Assembly: GCA_964441945.1 (NCBI GenBank)
Contig: CAYTWB010000001.1
Location: 62,001-126,000 of the forward strand
Length of the DNA: 64,000 nt
Reading direction: 5' to 3'
DNA from: JADGQM01 sp964441945
GTDB lineage: Bacteria > Desulfobacterota > Syntrophobacteria > Syntrophobacterales > Syntrophobacteraceae
The first letter of the stretch is position 1. Each line of letters opens with the position of its first letter. Shown here in pieces: positions 1 to 8,796 of this stretch. The notes below the pieces were generated by a model, which worked only from the letters and a program-made list of their open reading frames with translations, was not told the DNA's origin and did not search any database. The position numbers were made by a program, and so were the translations under genes.

Positions 1-756
1 ATCAATCCAGAATGCCTTGCCGGTTTGAAGCGGAGGAAGAAGGTTTTCTTCGAGGTTGCCGAGCTCTTCATGCAACTTCCGATAGCTGTCGACAGACCCC
101 ATTTCTCTCCAGAACAGCGAGGGGATTCGCAGCGCCATGGGAGGATTTCCCTCGTCAATCATCTTTCTGTAGACCGAAAGAATATTGCCGGGTTGCCCCA
201 GGGGAAATCCGTCGAATACCCTGGGATGGATGATATGTATGCCCGTAAAGGCAAGCTGTTGACAATCGGGGACCTTATCTGGAAACCCGCCGGATTTCCC
301 CGCAAAGTCGAGAATACGCCCATGGCCGTCCACGGTGACATGATTGAATGCCGGGCAGTCGTGCATAAGAAGCCCCACTGGGGACCCGGTGTCCCAATAC
401 TGTCTCTGGATGTCTCGAATGGAGACATTACTGATAATATCCCCATTGATCACAAGAAACGGCCCTTGGCCAAGAAGATCGAGGACATTTCTGATCCCTC
501 CCCCTGTCCCCAGGAGCACCGCCTCTTCTCGAACATGCACCGGGATCGGCCGGCACATGCTCCGGATGGCAGTTGCCAGTCGCCCGGAAAGGTGATAGGC
601 GTTTATCACTACCGTCTCGATACCGGCATCGAAAAGGCGTCGTATCCAAAAGTCAAGAACGCGAATTCCGGCAACCGGTGTCAAAACCTTGGGGCGAACC
701 ATGGTCAACGGACGCAACCGCATCCCCAGTCCTGCAGCGAGAATCATTGCCTTCAT
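1..756 (-). CDS. NDP-sugar nucleotidyltransferase (MurU / mannose-1-phosphate guanylyltransferase-like), 3' end cut by window
   Basis: The gene reads leftward off the window edge, so only the first 252 residues are visible. The start is ATG at 756 (MKAMILAAG). Residues 5-18 carry the nucleotidyltransferase signature (LAAGLGMRLRPLT), followed by KVLTPVAG, and FLVINGD supplies the metal-binding Asp of the Rossmann-like fold. The family transfers a nucleotidyl group from NTP to a sugar 1-phosphate; the short N-terminus and overall pattern are closest to MurU (MurNAc-1-P uridylyltransferase) and short GDP-mannose pyrophosphorylases. A sugar kinase is often adjacent but none lies upstream here; it could lie beyond the edge. 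Substrate is not determinable. The frame was followed codon by codon through residues encoded at 1-250 without a stop. Confidence 0.85.
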   Translation of the reverse strand, partial: MKAMILAAGLGMRLRPLTMVRPKVLTPVAGIRVLDFWIRRLFDAGIETVVINAYHLSGRLATAIRSMCRPIPVHVREEAVLLGTGGGIRNVLDLLGQGPFLVINGDIISNVSIRDIQRQYWDTGSPVGLLMHDCPAFNHVTVDGHGRILDFAGKSGGFPDKVPDCQQLAFTGIHIIHPRVFDGFPLGQPGNILSVYRKMIDEGNPPMALRIPSLFWREMGSVDSYRKLHEELGNLEENLLPPLQTGKAFWID

Positions 757-1574
757 GTCAGTTCGTTATTCAATCCGGTTGAAAATATGCGGTTCATTCG
801 AAGGACCCGAATACAACTGCCGCTCCAGAAGTCGAAAGGAAAGGGGCCGGTGGCCCATTCTTAAGCTTCGGCAGCGCTTTTCAAAACTCCCCCGGCTCCC
901 TTAGTCACGCGGGCATTGAGCCAGTACTTATTATTGACAATTGGCACCTTGTCAAGATGTTCAGATTTCACACCGGCAATTCCGGTATTGACTGCTTCTC
1001 AATCTAATAATCCCTGGATTTCAATTGTCCGGATCAGGAAGGTTTGAGTTACATTTCGTTCCATATCGCTGCTAGTATTTTTGCCTGTAAATCAGGATAC
1101 TCAAGGCGATCCCTGACAAGGCTTCGGTGGAAGAAGGTTGCGCGATTCGGGCTTGTTAGAATCATGATTGCCCTCGGGTAATGGGCTCATTGCGAAGCGA
1201 GCAGGAGAAGTGTGATAGCCTGGAAAGGTTGACTCCATTGCTTTGAGCAATCTTCCAACCATTAGACTGTAGAGCTGGGAGGAGGTGAGCAAGGCGATCT
1301 TTCTCTTTCTTGATTTTCATTTCTTCCGTCGAATCGCTTTTCAAACCACTCATGACTTTCAACAGATGGTTTTCATAGCGATAGGCGGTTTCTCTTTTAG
1401 AAGCCGTCTGAAAATTACATAATGCTGTCTGTTCAGTACCCCATCGGGCGAGCATAAAGCCCGCCACTACGCTGCGAATAGCCACGGGGTGTAGGGGCGC
1501 GGTTAATCCTAGCCCGCACCGGACCGATTTTCAGGCGGTCTCTCAGACCGGATGTCGAGCGTCCATCCGCTTGA
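757..1574. other. 818-bp intergenic region, no convincing gene
   Basis: The stretch lies between the start of the nucleotidyltransferase and the stop of the alpha/beta hydrolase. Its right part holds the dispersed repeat at 1382-1545. The one long open frame (1162-1485, minus) overlaps that repeat and has no family resemblance. I see no RNA gene here. Confidence 0.5.
1382..1545 (+). repeat. Dispersed ~160-bp repeat, copy 1
   Basis: This stretch matches the reverse complement of about 29106-29255. Shared blocks in the same order include gaggcggt/ataggcggt, ctgcctgttcagtgcccc, cgggcataaagcccgcc, gtaggggcgcggttaatcc and gcggaccaatttt, with scattered substitutions. It carries no intact ORF common to both copies. 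It behaves like a decayed mobile or intergenic repeat family. Confidence 0.7.
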
Positions 1575-2399
1575 TCAAGGGGTATCCCTGCTCCCGGTGG
1601 AGCTGAAGTCGACTACTTCCCCCCACCATTTCTCTGTCGGAGACATGGGCCACGTGTTGTGGTAGGCCGCCTGAAAAACCCACAGGCGCTTAGGGGACTG
1701 GACGGCTTCATAGAAAGCAAGGGTGTGCTTGTTCGGGATGATTTCATCTTCTCCGGCCATCAGGAGCGCCACCGGTTTCTTGAAATCCTTGAGGTTTGCC
1801 ACATTGTCATACCGGTCCCTGACCATCCATTTTGCCGGCAGGAACCAGTACAGGGCCTGAGCCAGGTCCGGAAGATTGTTCCAGGGGGTTATCAGGACCA
1901 CACCATTGACATCGAGAGACTTGTCCGCAGCCACACCCGTTGCCACGGCACATCCGAGGGATTCCCCCCAAACATACAGCGGACCGCTAAACGCCTGTCT
2001 CACCGCCTTCAGGGTAGCAGCGGCATCGGAGACCAGGTTTCGTTCACCCAGCGATCCTGTGCGGGCCCCGTATTTCGGGTATTCGGCAAGAAGGACCCGG
2101 TAACCAAGCGGCACCAGGGCATTGACATAGTACTGACGGTCAACCGCCGATCCGGCATTGCCATGGAAAACAACGATCGTTCCGCGTGCATCAGCCGGAT
2201 GCGATATGGAAAGAAACCCCCGATAGTTCTCATTTGCCTCGGGCCACACTTTCACGGTGGAGCTTTTAACCCTCCGGAGGAGCTCAGGCAGCGAAAAGGT
2301 GTCCGGATGGTAGAGCAGTGAATCCTGAAAGAGATACATTCCCAGGATCGGCACAGCGACAAAGGAAAACAGAACCATCCTGAACACAATATCCATCAT
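1575..2399 (-). CDS. Alpha/beta hydrolase (BEM46-like / S33-type), membrane-anchored
   Basis: This 274-residue protein has an N-terminal hydrophobic segment (about residues 5-22, FRMVLFSFVAVPILGMYLF) that should act as a signal anchor, placing the enzyme in the periplasm. The fold motifs are present in order: an oxyanion region FHGNAGS, the nucleophile elbow GESLGC (Ser nucleophile), the acidic residue in AGEDEIIP and the His in AYHNTWP. This is the pattern of small serine hydrolases such as BEM46 and YqiA-like proteins; substrate is unknown. It starts 16 bp after the glnS stop on the same strand and is probably co-transcribed with it. Confidence 0.8.
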   Translation of the reverse strand: MMDIVFRMVLFSFVAVPILGMYLFQDSLLYHPDTFSLPELLRRVKSSTVKVWPEANENYRGFLSISHPADARGTIVVFHGNAGSAVDRQYYVNALVPLGYRVLLAEYPKYGARTGSLGERNLVSDAAATLKAVRQAFSGPLYVWGESLGCAVATGVAADKSLDVNGVVLITPWNNLPDLAQALYWFLPAKWMVRDRYDNVANLKDFKKPVALLMAGEDEIIPNKHTLAFYEAVQSPKRLWVFQAAYHNTWPMSPTEKWWGEVVDFSSTGSRDTP

Positions 2400-2415
2400 C
2401 CCCCCTCGTTTCGGC

Positions 2416-4116
2416 TCATCCCGTCTTGCCCGAGCTCATAACTTTCGCCCATGCGTCGCGAAGGGTGACGGTACGGTTGAACACCAGAGCCCCTTTTCGG
2501 GAATCCTTTGAATCCACACAGAAATAGCCCAATCTTTCAAATTGGCAGGCATCTCCAGGAGATGCCGTGGCTAGACCGGGTTCCACACAGCAGGGTTTCA
2601 GCACCTGCAGAGAGTTGGGATTGAGATATGCCCGAAAGTCCTGGCCGTCTTTGTCTTCCGTTGGATTGGCTTTCGTGAAAAGACGATCGTACAGGCGCAC
2701 TTCAGCTTCCACAGCGTGAGGAGCCGAAACCCAGTGCAGGGTTGCTTTGACCTGTCGTCCGTCCGGGGCCCCACCGCCGCGAGTGGCAGGATCATAGGTG
2801 CAGTGGAGTTCGATGATTTCACCCGTATTTCGGTCTTTAACCACCTCCACACATTTGATGAAATACGCATAGCGCAGACGGACTTCCCGGCCCGGGGCCA
2901 ACCGGTAGAACTTGGCCGGCGGAGCTTCCATGAAATCCTCCCGTTCAATGTACAGTACCCGGGAAAACGGGACCTTGCGCGAGCCCATGCCGGGATCTTC
3001 CGGGTTGTTGATTGCTTCCAGTTCTTCCACAAGTCCATCAGGATAGTTGTCAATCACAACCCGCAGGGGCTTCAAGACCGCCATCACCCGTGGAGCTTTT
3101 TTATTGAGGTCCTCACGAACACAGTATTCGAGCAGTTGGATGTCAATGAGGCTCTCAGCCTTCCCCACTCCAATGCGTTCGCAAAAATTCCTTATGGCCT
3201 CCGGGGTATAACCACGCCTGCGAATTCCTGCCAGCGTCGGCATGCGCGGATCATCCCATCCGGAAACATGCCCTTCTTCGACCAGCTTCAGGAGCCGTCT
3301 CTTGCTCAGAACGGTGTAGCTGCAGTTGAGCCGTGCAAACTCGATCTGCTGTGGATGATAGATGCCGAGTTCGTCAAGAAACCAGTCATACAGCGGACGA
3401 TGGTCCTCATATTCCATGGTGCAGATGGAATGAGTAATCCCTTCGATCGAATCCGACTGCCCGTGAGCATAATCGTACATCGGGTAAATACACCATTTAT
3501 CGCCGGTCCGATGGTGCGATGCTTTCTTGATGCGGTATAAGACCGGATCGCGCATATTGAGATTGGGTGAGGCCATATCGATCTTGGCGCGAAGCACATG
3601 GGCCCCCTCATTGAATTCGCCCGCCCGCATGCGTTCGAAGAGGTCAAGGTTCTCTTCCACCGTGCGGTTGCGATAGGGGCTGTCTTTTCCCGGTTCGGTG
3701 AGGGTCCCCCGGTAATCTCGGATGTCTTCGGCACTCAGGCTGTCCACATAGGCTTTGCCGCTTCTAATCAGCTGTATAGCCCAGTCGTAGAGCTGATCGA
3801 AGTAGTCGGAGGCATAGTACAACCGGTCATCCCAGTCAAAACCCAGCCATCGAACATCCGCCATTATGGATTCCACATATTCGATGTCCTCTTTGCTGGG
3901 ATTGGTGTCATCAAAGCGGAAGTTGCACAAACCGCCGAATTCCGCGGCAAGACCGAAGTTCAGGCAGATGGACTTCGCATGGCCAATATGGAGATATCCG
4001 TTCGGTTCGGGAGGAAACCGGGTCAATACTCTGCCGCCAAATTTGTTCGACTTCATATCCTCTGCCACAATGCTGCGGATAAAATTAGATGGAGGCACAG
4101 ATTCCGTTTTGTTCAT
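2416..4116 (-). CDS. glnS: Glutaminyl-tRNA synthetase
   Basis: The 566-residue class I synthetase charges tRNA-Gln with glutamine in the cytoplasm. Residues 43-46 form HIGH within PPEPNGYLHIGHAKS, and VLSKRRL near residue 270 is the KMSKS-equivalent, both as in E. coli GlnRS. The C-terminal half is the two-barrel anticodon-binding domain. The start ATG at 4116 has AGGGAG about 9 nt upstream. Having GlnRS implies direct Gln charging, and a tRNA-Gln(CUG) gene lies at 15518-15591. The upstream 260 bp separate it from the divergent caspase-like gene. Confidence 0.97.
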   Translation of the reverse strand: MNKTESVPPSNFIRSIVAEDMKSNKFGGRVLTRFPPEPNGYLHIGHAKSICLNFGLAAEFGGLCNFRFDDTNPSKEDIEYVESIMADVRWLGFDWDDRLYYASDYFDQLYDWAIQLIRSGKAYVDSLSAEDIRDYRGTLTEPGKDSPYRNRTVEENLDLFERMRAGEFNEGAHVLRAKIDMASPNLNMRDPVLYRIKKASHHRTGDKWCIYPMYDYAHGQSDSIEGITHSICTMEYEDHRPLYDWFLDELGIYHPQQIEFARLNCSYTVLSKRRLLKLVEEGHVSGWDDPRMPTLAGIRRRGYTPEAIRNFCERIGVGKAESLIDIQLLEYCVREDLNKKAPRVMAVLKPLRVVIDNYPDGLVEELEAINNPEDPGMGSRKVPFSRVLYIEREDFMEAPPAKFYRLAPGREVRLRYAYFIKCVEVVKDRNTGEIIELHCTYDPATRGGGAPDGRQVKATLHWVSAPHAVEAEVRLYDRLFTKANPTEDKDGQDFRAYLNPNSLQVLKPCCVEPGLATASPGDACQFERLGYFCVDSKDSRKGALVFNRTVTLRDAWAKVMSSGKTG

Positions 4117-4378
4117 CCAATAGGCTCCCTTCTCATATGGCGTTGAATTCTTGTTTTGCAGAATTCCCGGAGCAAGTGCTTCCCGATTCCTTAACAGTCC
4201 CGGAAAAACGCACTTTCCAGCGTTTTCGAGTTGCTATATTATCACATCGTTGTTCTAAACACTACTGATCCGGCCGACAGTGTGATATGGTTCCAGTGAT
4301 CTGCGAAATCAGTTGAAAGACAGGTTTGTGACGGGAGTTGCCCCTCTTAGGGACTCCCTTTTTTCTTTTGGAGTTGGA

Positions 4379-6046
4379 ATGATGTGCAAATCCTTTTTGT
4401 TCAAGGTACTCTCGTGGTGCCTGGTTGTCGTTTTCCCGGCAGGTTTCTCCTACGCCGAAGACCGTGGGCTCAAACTTACATCCAGCCGCAACCCGGCCGT
4501 GCAGTCGGAACAGCGGACCGCCCTGCTGATCGGGAACGGGGCCTATGAATCCGCACCCCTGAGGAATCCACCCCATGACGCCCAGGCGATGGGACGGGTC
4601 CTTCGCGAGCAGGGGTTCGACGTGACGGAGAGGCAAAACCTCGACCAGAAGGAAATGAAAAAAGAAATCCAGGCGTTCGGCCAGAAGCTTCTGAAGGGGG
4701 GCGTCGGCCTCTTCTACTATGCCGGCCATGGCATGCAGGTGAATGGACGGAACTATCTGATACCCGTTGGAGCGCAGATCGAACATGAGAAACAGGTCGA
4801 GTATGAAGCGGTGGATGTCGGAGCGGTGCTGGCCGAGATGGATAACGCCAGAAATCGCCTGAATATCGTTATTCTGGATGCGTGCCGGGACAACCCATTC
4901 GCCCGCAGCTTCCGTTCGGGTGCGCAGGGCCTGGCTTCCATGAATGCCCCGACCGGTACGCTGATAGCCTACGCCACAGCCCCCGGTTCCGTTGCCAACG
5001 ACGGCCCGGGAGAAAACGGGACCTACACGGGGGAGCTCATCAAGGCCATGGAGGTTGAGGGATTGAGAGTTGAAGACGTATTCAAGCAGGTCCGCTCGGC
5101 GGTCCGAGAAATGACTCAGGGTCGGCAGGTCCCCTGGGAGTCATCGTCCCTTGAAGGGGATTTCTACTTTAGAACTCCTGCACCCGTTGCCGCCCCGGCT
5201 TTTGCTCCCGAGAGAACCGCGGGGGTTGCCCCCGCCCAATCCTCTCGAGGGGAGAGTGCCGCCCGAACCCTGAAGACATGGAAAGAACCGGTCACCGGCA
5301 TGGATTTCGTCTGGGTCCCCGGTGGCTGTTTCCTCATGGGGAGTCCACAGACTGAAGCTGGTCGGGAGGTTGACGAGAACCCGGTTCACAAAGTCTGCCT
5401 CGATGGCTTTTGGGTGGGGAAAACCGAGGTGACGAACGGGCAGTACCGCTGCTTCCACAAACATCACAACAGCGGAAAATTCCAGGGCCTGTCCCTGAAT
5501 GGTGACAGTCAACCCGCAGTCCATGTCACCTGGGAAGATGCCGATGGTTATGCTCAGTGGCTCACCACCCAGAATGGAGGACAGAACCGCTTCAGACTTC
5601 CAACCGAGGCCGAATGGGAATACATCTGCAGGGCCGGAAGCGAGGCCCCTCGATATTGGGGAGACGACCCCAATCGAGCGTGCGAATTTGAAAATGTCTC
5701 CGACCAGACGGCGGGAAAGCACTGGGGGTGGGAAGACCTGCACTCGTGTGATGACGGGTATGGAGCAACTGCCGCTGCGGGGAGCTTCCAACCCAACGCT
5801 TTCGGTCTGCATGATATTATGGGAAATGTTTCGGAATGGTGCCTGGACGTCTACAGTGTCGATGCCTATGCAAACCACGACCATAAGGACCCGATCTTTT
5901 CCAACCAGAGTGGTGGAAGCGACCGGGTCATTCGCGGTGGGAACTGGAACGGGCCGGCGCATACTGTGCGCTGTGCCCGACGGGGAAGCGGTTTTCCCAA
6001 AGCCATGAATGATGACCTTGGATTTCGCCTGGTGAGGCAGCCCTGA
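4379..6046 (+). CDS. Secreted caspase-like (peptidase C14) protein with C-terminal SUMF1/FGE-like domain
   Basis: I chose ATG at 4379 rather than an upstream ATG at 4313, because it begins a signal peptide (cleavage near FSYA-ED, residues 24-27) and has GGAG just upstream. Residues about 45-265 form a p20-type caspase-like domain with catalytic His117 (YYAGHG) and Cys169 (LDACRDNPF). After a Pro/Ala-rich linker, residues about 305-555 form a formylglycine-generating-enzyme-like fold (FVWVPGGCFLMGS, LPTEAEWEY, GNVSEWCLD, VIRGGNW). The Cys expected just after RGGxW in true FGE is Gly, so this domain probably binds ligand or substrate rather than oxidising Cys. It heads a plus-strand cluster with a DUF4384 protein and a CHASE2 cyclase. 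Target proteins are unknown. Confidence 0.88.
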   Translation: MMCKSFLFKVLSWCLVVVFPAGFSYAEDRGLKLTSSRNPAVQSEQRTALLIGNGAYESAPLRNPPHDAQAMGRVLREQGFDVTERQNLDQKEMKKEIQAFGQKLLKGGVGLFYYAGHGMQVNGRNYLIPVGAQIEHEKQVEYEAVDVGAVLAEMDNARNRLNIVILDACRDNPFARSFRSGAQGLASMNAPTGTLIAYATAPGSVANDGPGENGTYTGELIKAMEVEGLRVEDVFKQVRSAVREMTQGRQVPWESSSLEGDFYFRTPAPVAAPAFAPERTAGVAPAQSSRGESAARTLKTWKEPVTGMDFVWVPGGCFLMGSPQTEAGREVDENPVHKVCLDGFWVGKTEVTNGQYRCFHKHHNSGKFQGLSLNGDSQPAVHVTWEDADGYAQWLTTQNGGQNRFRLPTEAEWEYICRAGSEAPRYWGDDPNRACEFENVSDQTAGKHWGWEDLHSCDDGYGATAAAGSFQPNAFGLHDIMGNVSEWCLDVYSVDAYANHDHKDPIFSNQSGGSDRVIRGGNWNGPAHTVRCARRGSGFPKAMNDDLGFRLVRQP

Positions 6047-6119
6047 GTACGGCGCGGCACAATAGAGTGCCCATTTCGGCAAGTCGTCATTCCGGCATGT
6101 ATCTTACGGGAGGAAAGCG

Positions 6120-6833
6120 ATGTTTTTCTACAACGGTAAGGGTCCTTTGCGACGAGCTCTGCAATACTTTGGACTGCTTCTATTGCCTGCGCTTTTCCTC
6201 ATGTGGCCCATGATCAGCTGCGGGGCCGAGGGGCAGGATTTGGTCAAGTTCCGTTGGGCGTTTGCCGCCTTGAAGCAGGATGGGACCGACCTGAGGGTGG
6301 AATCCATCGGCAACAGGTTGGCGCTCAAATCAGAGGATCAACTCAAGATGATGGTGGAACTGGAAAGCAACTGCTTCGTCTATGTGATTCACCACAGCTC
6401 TCAGGGGGCCTTCACATTGATGTTCCCCTATTCCCTGAAACAGCTTTCCGACGACTATCAGCAAAGAAGGAAATACTTCATACCCGACGGAGATCGATGG
6501 TTTGAACTGGATCAGCATACCGGCTATGAAACATTCTACCTGCTGGCATCCCCCAGGCGGCAGGAAAACCTGGAAAGGCTTCTTCAGCAATATGAAAGCA
6601 CTGAGCCATCAAAACGAGCACAAGTCAGTGCACAGCTTCTCGATGAAATCAATACGCTGAAGCAACAGCACCGCCAACTGGCTTCGGCGGCTGAGCGCCC
6701 GGAGTCAATTGGCGGCGCCGTCCGCGGGTTCGAAAAAGCTCAGGGGATGAATCCTCCTGATATTTCAGTCATTGCGCGTGAGATTTCCGCCCAGGGATTT
6801 TTCGCCAGGACATTCACTATTGACCATCAATAG
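6120..6833 (+). CDS. Secreted DUF4384-like protein
   Basis: The 237-residue product has an N-terminal hydrophobic signal sequence (about residues 17-36, ending near CGAEG). The core, VYVIHHSSQGAFTLMFPY and the following 40 residues, resembles DUF4384 domains, which are typically secreted and often co-occur with caspase-like proteins and CHASE2 regulators. The second half is polar and helical, consistent with a coiled-coil. GGAGG lies 7-8 nt before the ATG at 6120. It follows the caspase-like gene by 73 bp and overlaps the next gene's reading frame, suggesting co-expression and a shared envelope function. No catalytic motif is visible. Confidence 0.7.
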   Translation: MFFYNGKGPLRRALQYFGLLLLPALFLMWPMISCGAEGQDLVKFRWAFAALKQDGTDLRVESIGNRLALKSEDQLKMMVELESNCFVYVIHHSSQGAFTLMFPYSLKQLSDDYQQRRKYFIPDGDRWFELDQHTGYETFYLLASPRRQENLERLLQQYESTEPSKRAQVSAQLLDEINTLKQQHRQLASAAERPESIGGAVRGFEKAQGMNPPDISVIAREISAQGFFARTFTIDHQ

Positions 6834-8796
6834 AAACCGGCAGCAAGTCAGCTCTTCAATAGTCCTGGTGGCGATCGCGTTCCTTGCCTCACAACTATTG
6901 CTCCAGCTTCTGCCGGGGATCTTCGGTTCGTGGGACGCACAAATGATCGACCGGCTGTTTCGCTTTCGCAACGCCCATGATCCTCTACGGCCGGCCTACG
7001 ACGAAACCATCGTTCATGTCGATCTCAACAATTCGGCGATACAGAAGCTCAACAACTACTACCTCAACCGCTCTCAATACGCCCGGGTCGTCCGAAACCT
7101 TGCAGCAATGGGTGTTTCAAGCCAGGTGTATGACATCATTTTTGCCTCCCGGATCAATGCGGAAGATGATGAGGCATTGATCGAAGCCACCGGAGAGGCC
7201 GGCAATGTCTACTACGGGATTGCTTTTTCCCTCTCCCGCGATGCTTTCTCAACCTCCGGAAAAACCGCTGAAAACAAGAATGTTCATGAGTACCTGGCGC
7301 GCACAAAATGGCCGCTGGAGGTCAGCGGAGATTCCTCCGGGCTCTATTCCGGAACGAAACCGCTCCCGACCTTTATCCCTCTGGCATCGGCATCAAAGGG
7401 CCTGGGGTTTCTGAACATCAAACCGGATGCCGATGGGGTCTTTCGCCGCATTCCACTCCTCGTGAAATATGAAGACGGGTGCTATCCAAGTCTTACGTTG
7501 CGGGTCATTTGCGACTACCTGGGCGTTCGCCCGGAGAAAATAACCGTCACTCCCGGGAAGAATATCGTTCTTAAAGACACCAGGCGACCGGGCGGAACGA
7601 CCCATGACATTGCCATTCCTGTCGATGTCGGAGGCAATATGCGGGTCAATTTCATCGGGCCCTGGGAACGCATGACCCACTACAGCTTTGCGGACATCTA
7701 TCAGGCTTCCGATGCTCAGGATACGATGGACACGTGGACTGACGAGCTCAACGGGAAAATTGTGCTCATCTCCGATGTATCCACGGGGTCATCGGACCAG
7801 GGCCCGGTGCCGACCGATCTGAATTTCCCGCTCAGCGGTTTCCATGCAAACGCCATGCATACTATCCTCACCGAGACCTTCCTCCAGGAAGCGTCGCAAA
7901 CGACCATGACAGCCATCGAACTGCTGTTGGCTGCGATGGTTCTCCTCTTGTCATTGCGATTTGCCACGCCCTTCCTGCCCATCCACATGGCCCTCATCGC
8001 AGCGGGATACGGGTTCATTGTATGCCTGTGCTTCCTGAAGGGCCGCTTTGTGCTCGGGATTACAGGACCACTCATGGTCGTGGGCTCTGCAACCATTCTC
8101 CTTTCAGTTTATCGTTATTTCATCGGTGCAAAGGAAAAGGAGGTCCTCAAAAGGACTTTCGAAGCCTATTTCCCTCCCCTGGTAGTGAGAAAGATCATGG
8201 CCAACCCGGAACACCTCAAGCTGGGGGGCCAGAAGAAGGAATTGACGATTCTTTTCAGTGACATCAAGGACTTCACAAGGCATTCGTCGACGCTCACCCC
8301 GGCGCAGATTCAGCAGTCTCTCAATGAATACTTCGAAGCAATGGTGGAAGTGGTTTTCACGCATCACGGAACAGTGGACAAATACATCGGTGACGGTCTG
8401 ATGGTCTTCTTCGGAGATCCGGAACCCCAGGAGGACCATGCCCTGCGGAGCGTCTATTCCGCTATCGCGATGCAGAAGAAAATCGCCGAACTGAGAGAAC
8501 GGTGGGAAAGGAATGGAAGCTTCCCCATCAGTATTCGCATCGGAATCAACACAGGCGAAGTGGTTGTGGGAAACATGGGCTCCTCCCGGCGTCTGGCCTA
8601 TACCGTCCTCGGATCGGCGGTAAACCTGGCGCAGCGGCTGGAATCCAACGCCCCCGTCGGGGGTATTCTGATCTCGCAACGCACCTATGACCTGGTCAAA
8701 GAGACAATCCCTGCCCGTTCAACCGGGCCCTTTAAAGTCAAAGGACTCGAAACACCGATCATTGCCTACGAAGTGATCATGGAGCAACGAACATGA
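6772..8796 (+). CDS. CHASE2-domain class III adenylate cyclase
   Basis: Order: TM segment (residues 28-48), extracytoplasmic CHASE2 sensor (about 55-370), three TM segments (about 378-450), short linker, and cyclase domain (about 488-670). The metal ligands are Asp497 (FSDIKDF) and Asp541 (YIGDG). Lys537 sits at the purine-specifying position, Thr611 (YTVLG) replaces the Asp of class IIIa enzymes, and Asn618 and Arg622 are present. Lys plus Thr is the class IIIb adenylate cyclase pattern, so cAMP is the predicted product. The open frame begins at TTG 6772, overlapping the previous gene by 62 bp; TTG 6820, just before that gene's stop, is a plausible alternative. The tandem CNB protein at 52335-53093 is a possible cAMP reader. 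Confidence 0.9.
   Translation: MRVRFPPRDFSPGHSLLTINRNRQQVSSSIVLVAIAFLASQLLLQLLPGIFGSWDAQMIDRLFRFRNAHDPLRPAYDETIVHVDLNNSAIQKLNNYYLNRSQYARVVRNLAAMGVSSQVYDIIFASRINAEDDEALIEATGEAGNVYYGIAFSLSRDAFSTSGKTAENKNVHEYLARTKWPLEVSGDSSGLYSGTKPLPTFIPLASASKGLGFLNIKPDADGVFRRIPLLVKYEDGCYPSLTLRVICDYLGVRPEKITVTPGKNIVLKDTRRPGGTTHDIAIPVDVGGNMRVNFIGPWERMTHYSFADIYQASDAQDTMDTWTDELNGKIVLISDVSTGSSDQGPVPTDLNFPLSGFHANAMHTILTETFLQEASQTTMTAIELLLAAMVLLLSLRFATPFLPIHMALIAAGYGFIVCLCFLKGRFVLGITGPLMVVGSATILLSVYRYFIGAKEKEVLKRTFEAYFPPLVVRKIMANPEHLKLGGQKKELTILFSDIKDFTRHSSTLTPAQIQQSLNEYFEAMVEVVFTHHGTVDKYIGDGLMVFFGDPEPQEDHALRSVYSAIAMQKKIAELRERWERNGSFPISIRIGINTGEVVVGNMGSSRRLAYTVLGSAVNLAQRLESNAPVGGILISQRTYDLVKETIPARSTGPFKVKGLETPIIAYEVIMEQRT

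Noticed and set aside
25..864. Long plus-strand open frame opposite the first gene
   Set aside because: It is antisense to the nucleotidyltransferase, whose minus-strand frame gives clear family motifs; the plus-strand product has no family resemblance.
1162..1485. 107-codon minus-strand frame
   Set aside because: It overlaps the 160-bp dispersed repeat; the second repeat copy does not keep the frame, and there is no ribosome binding site.
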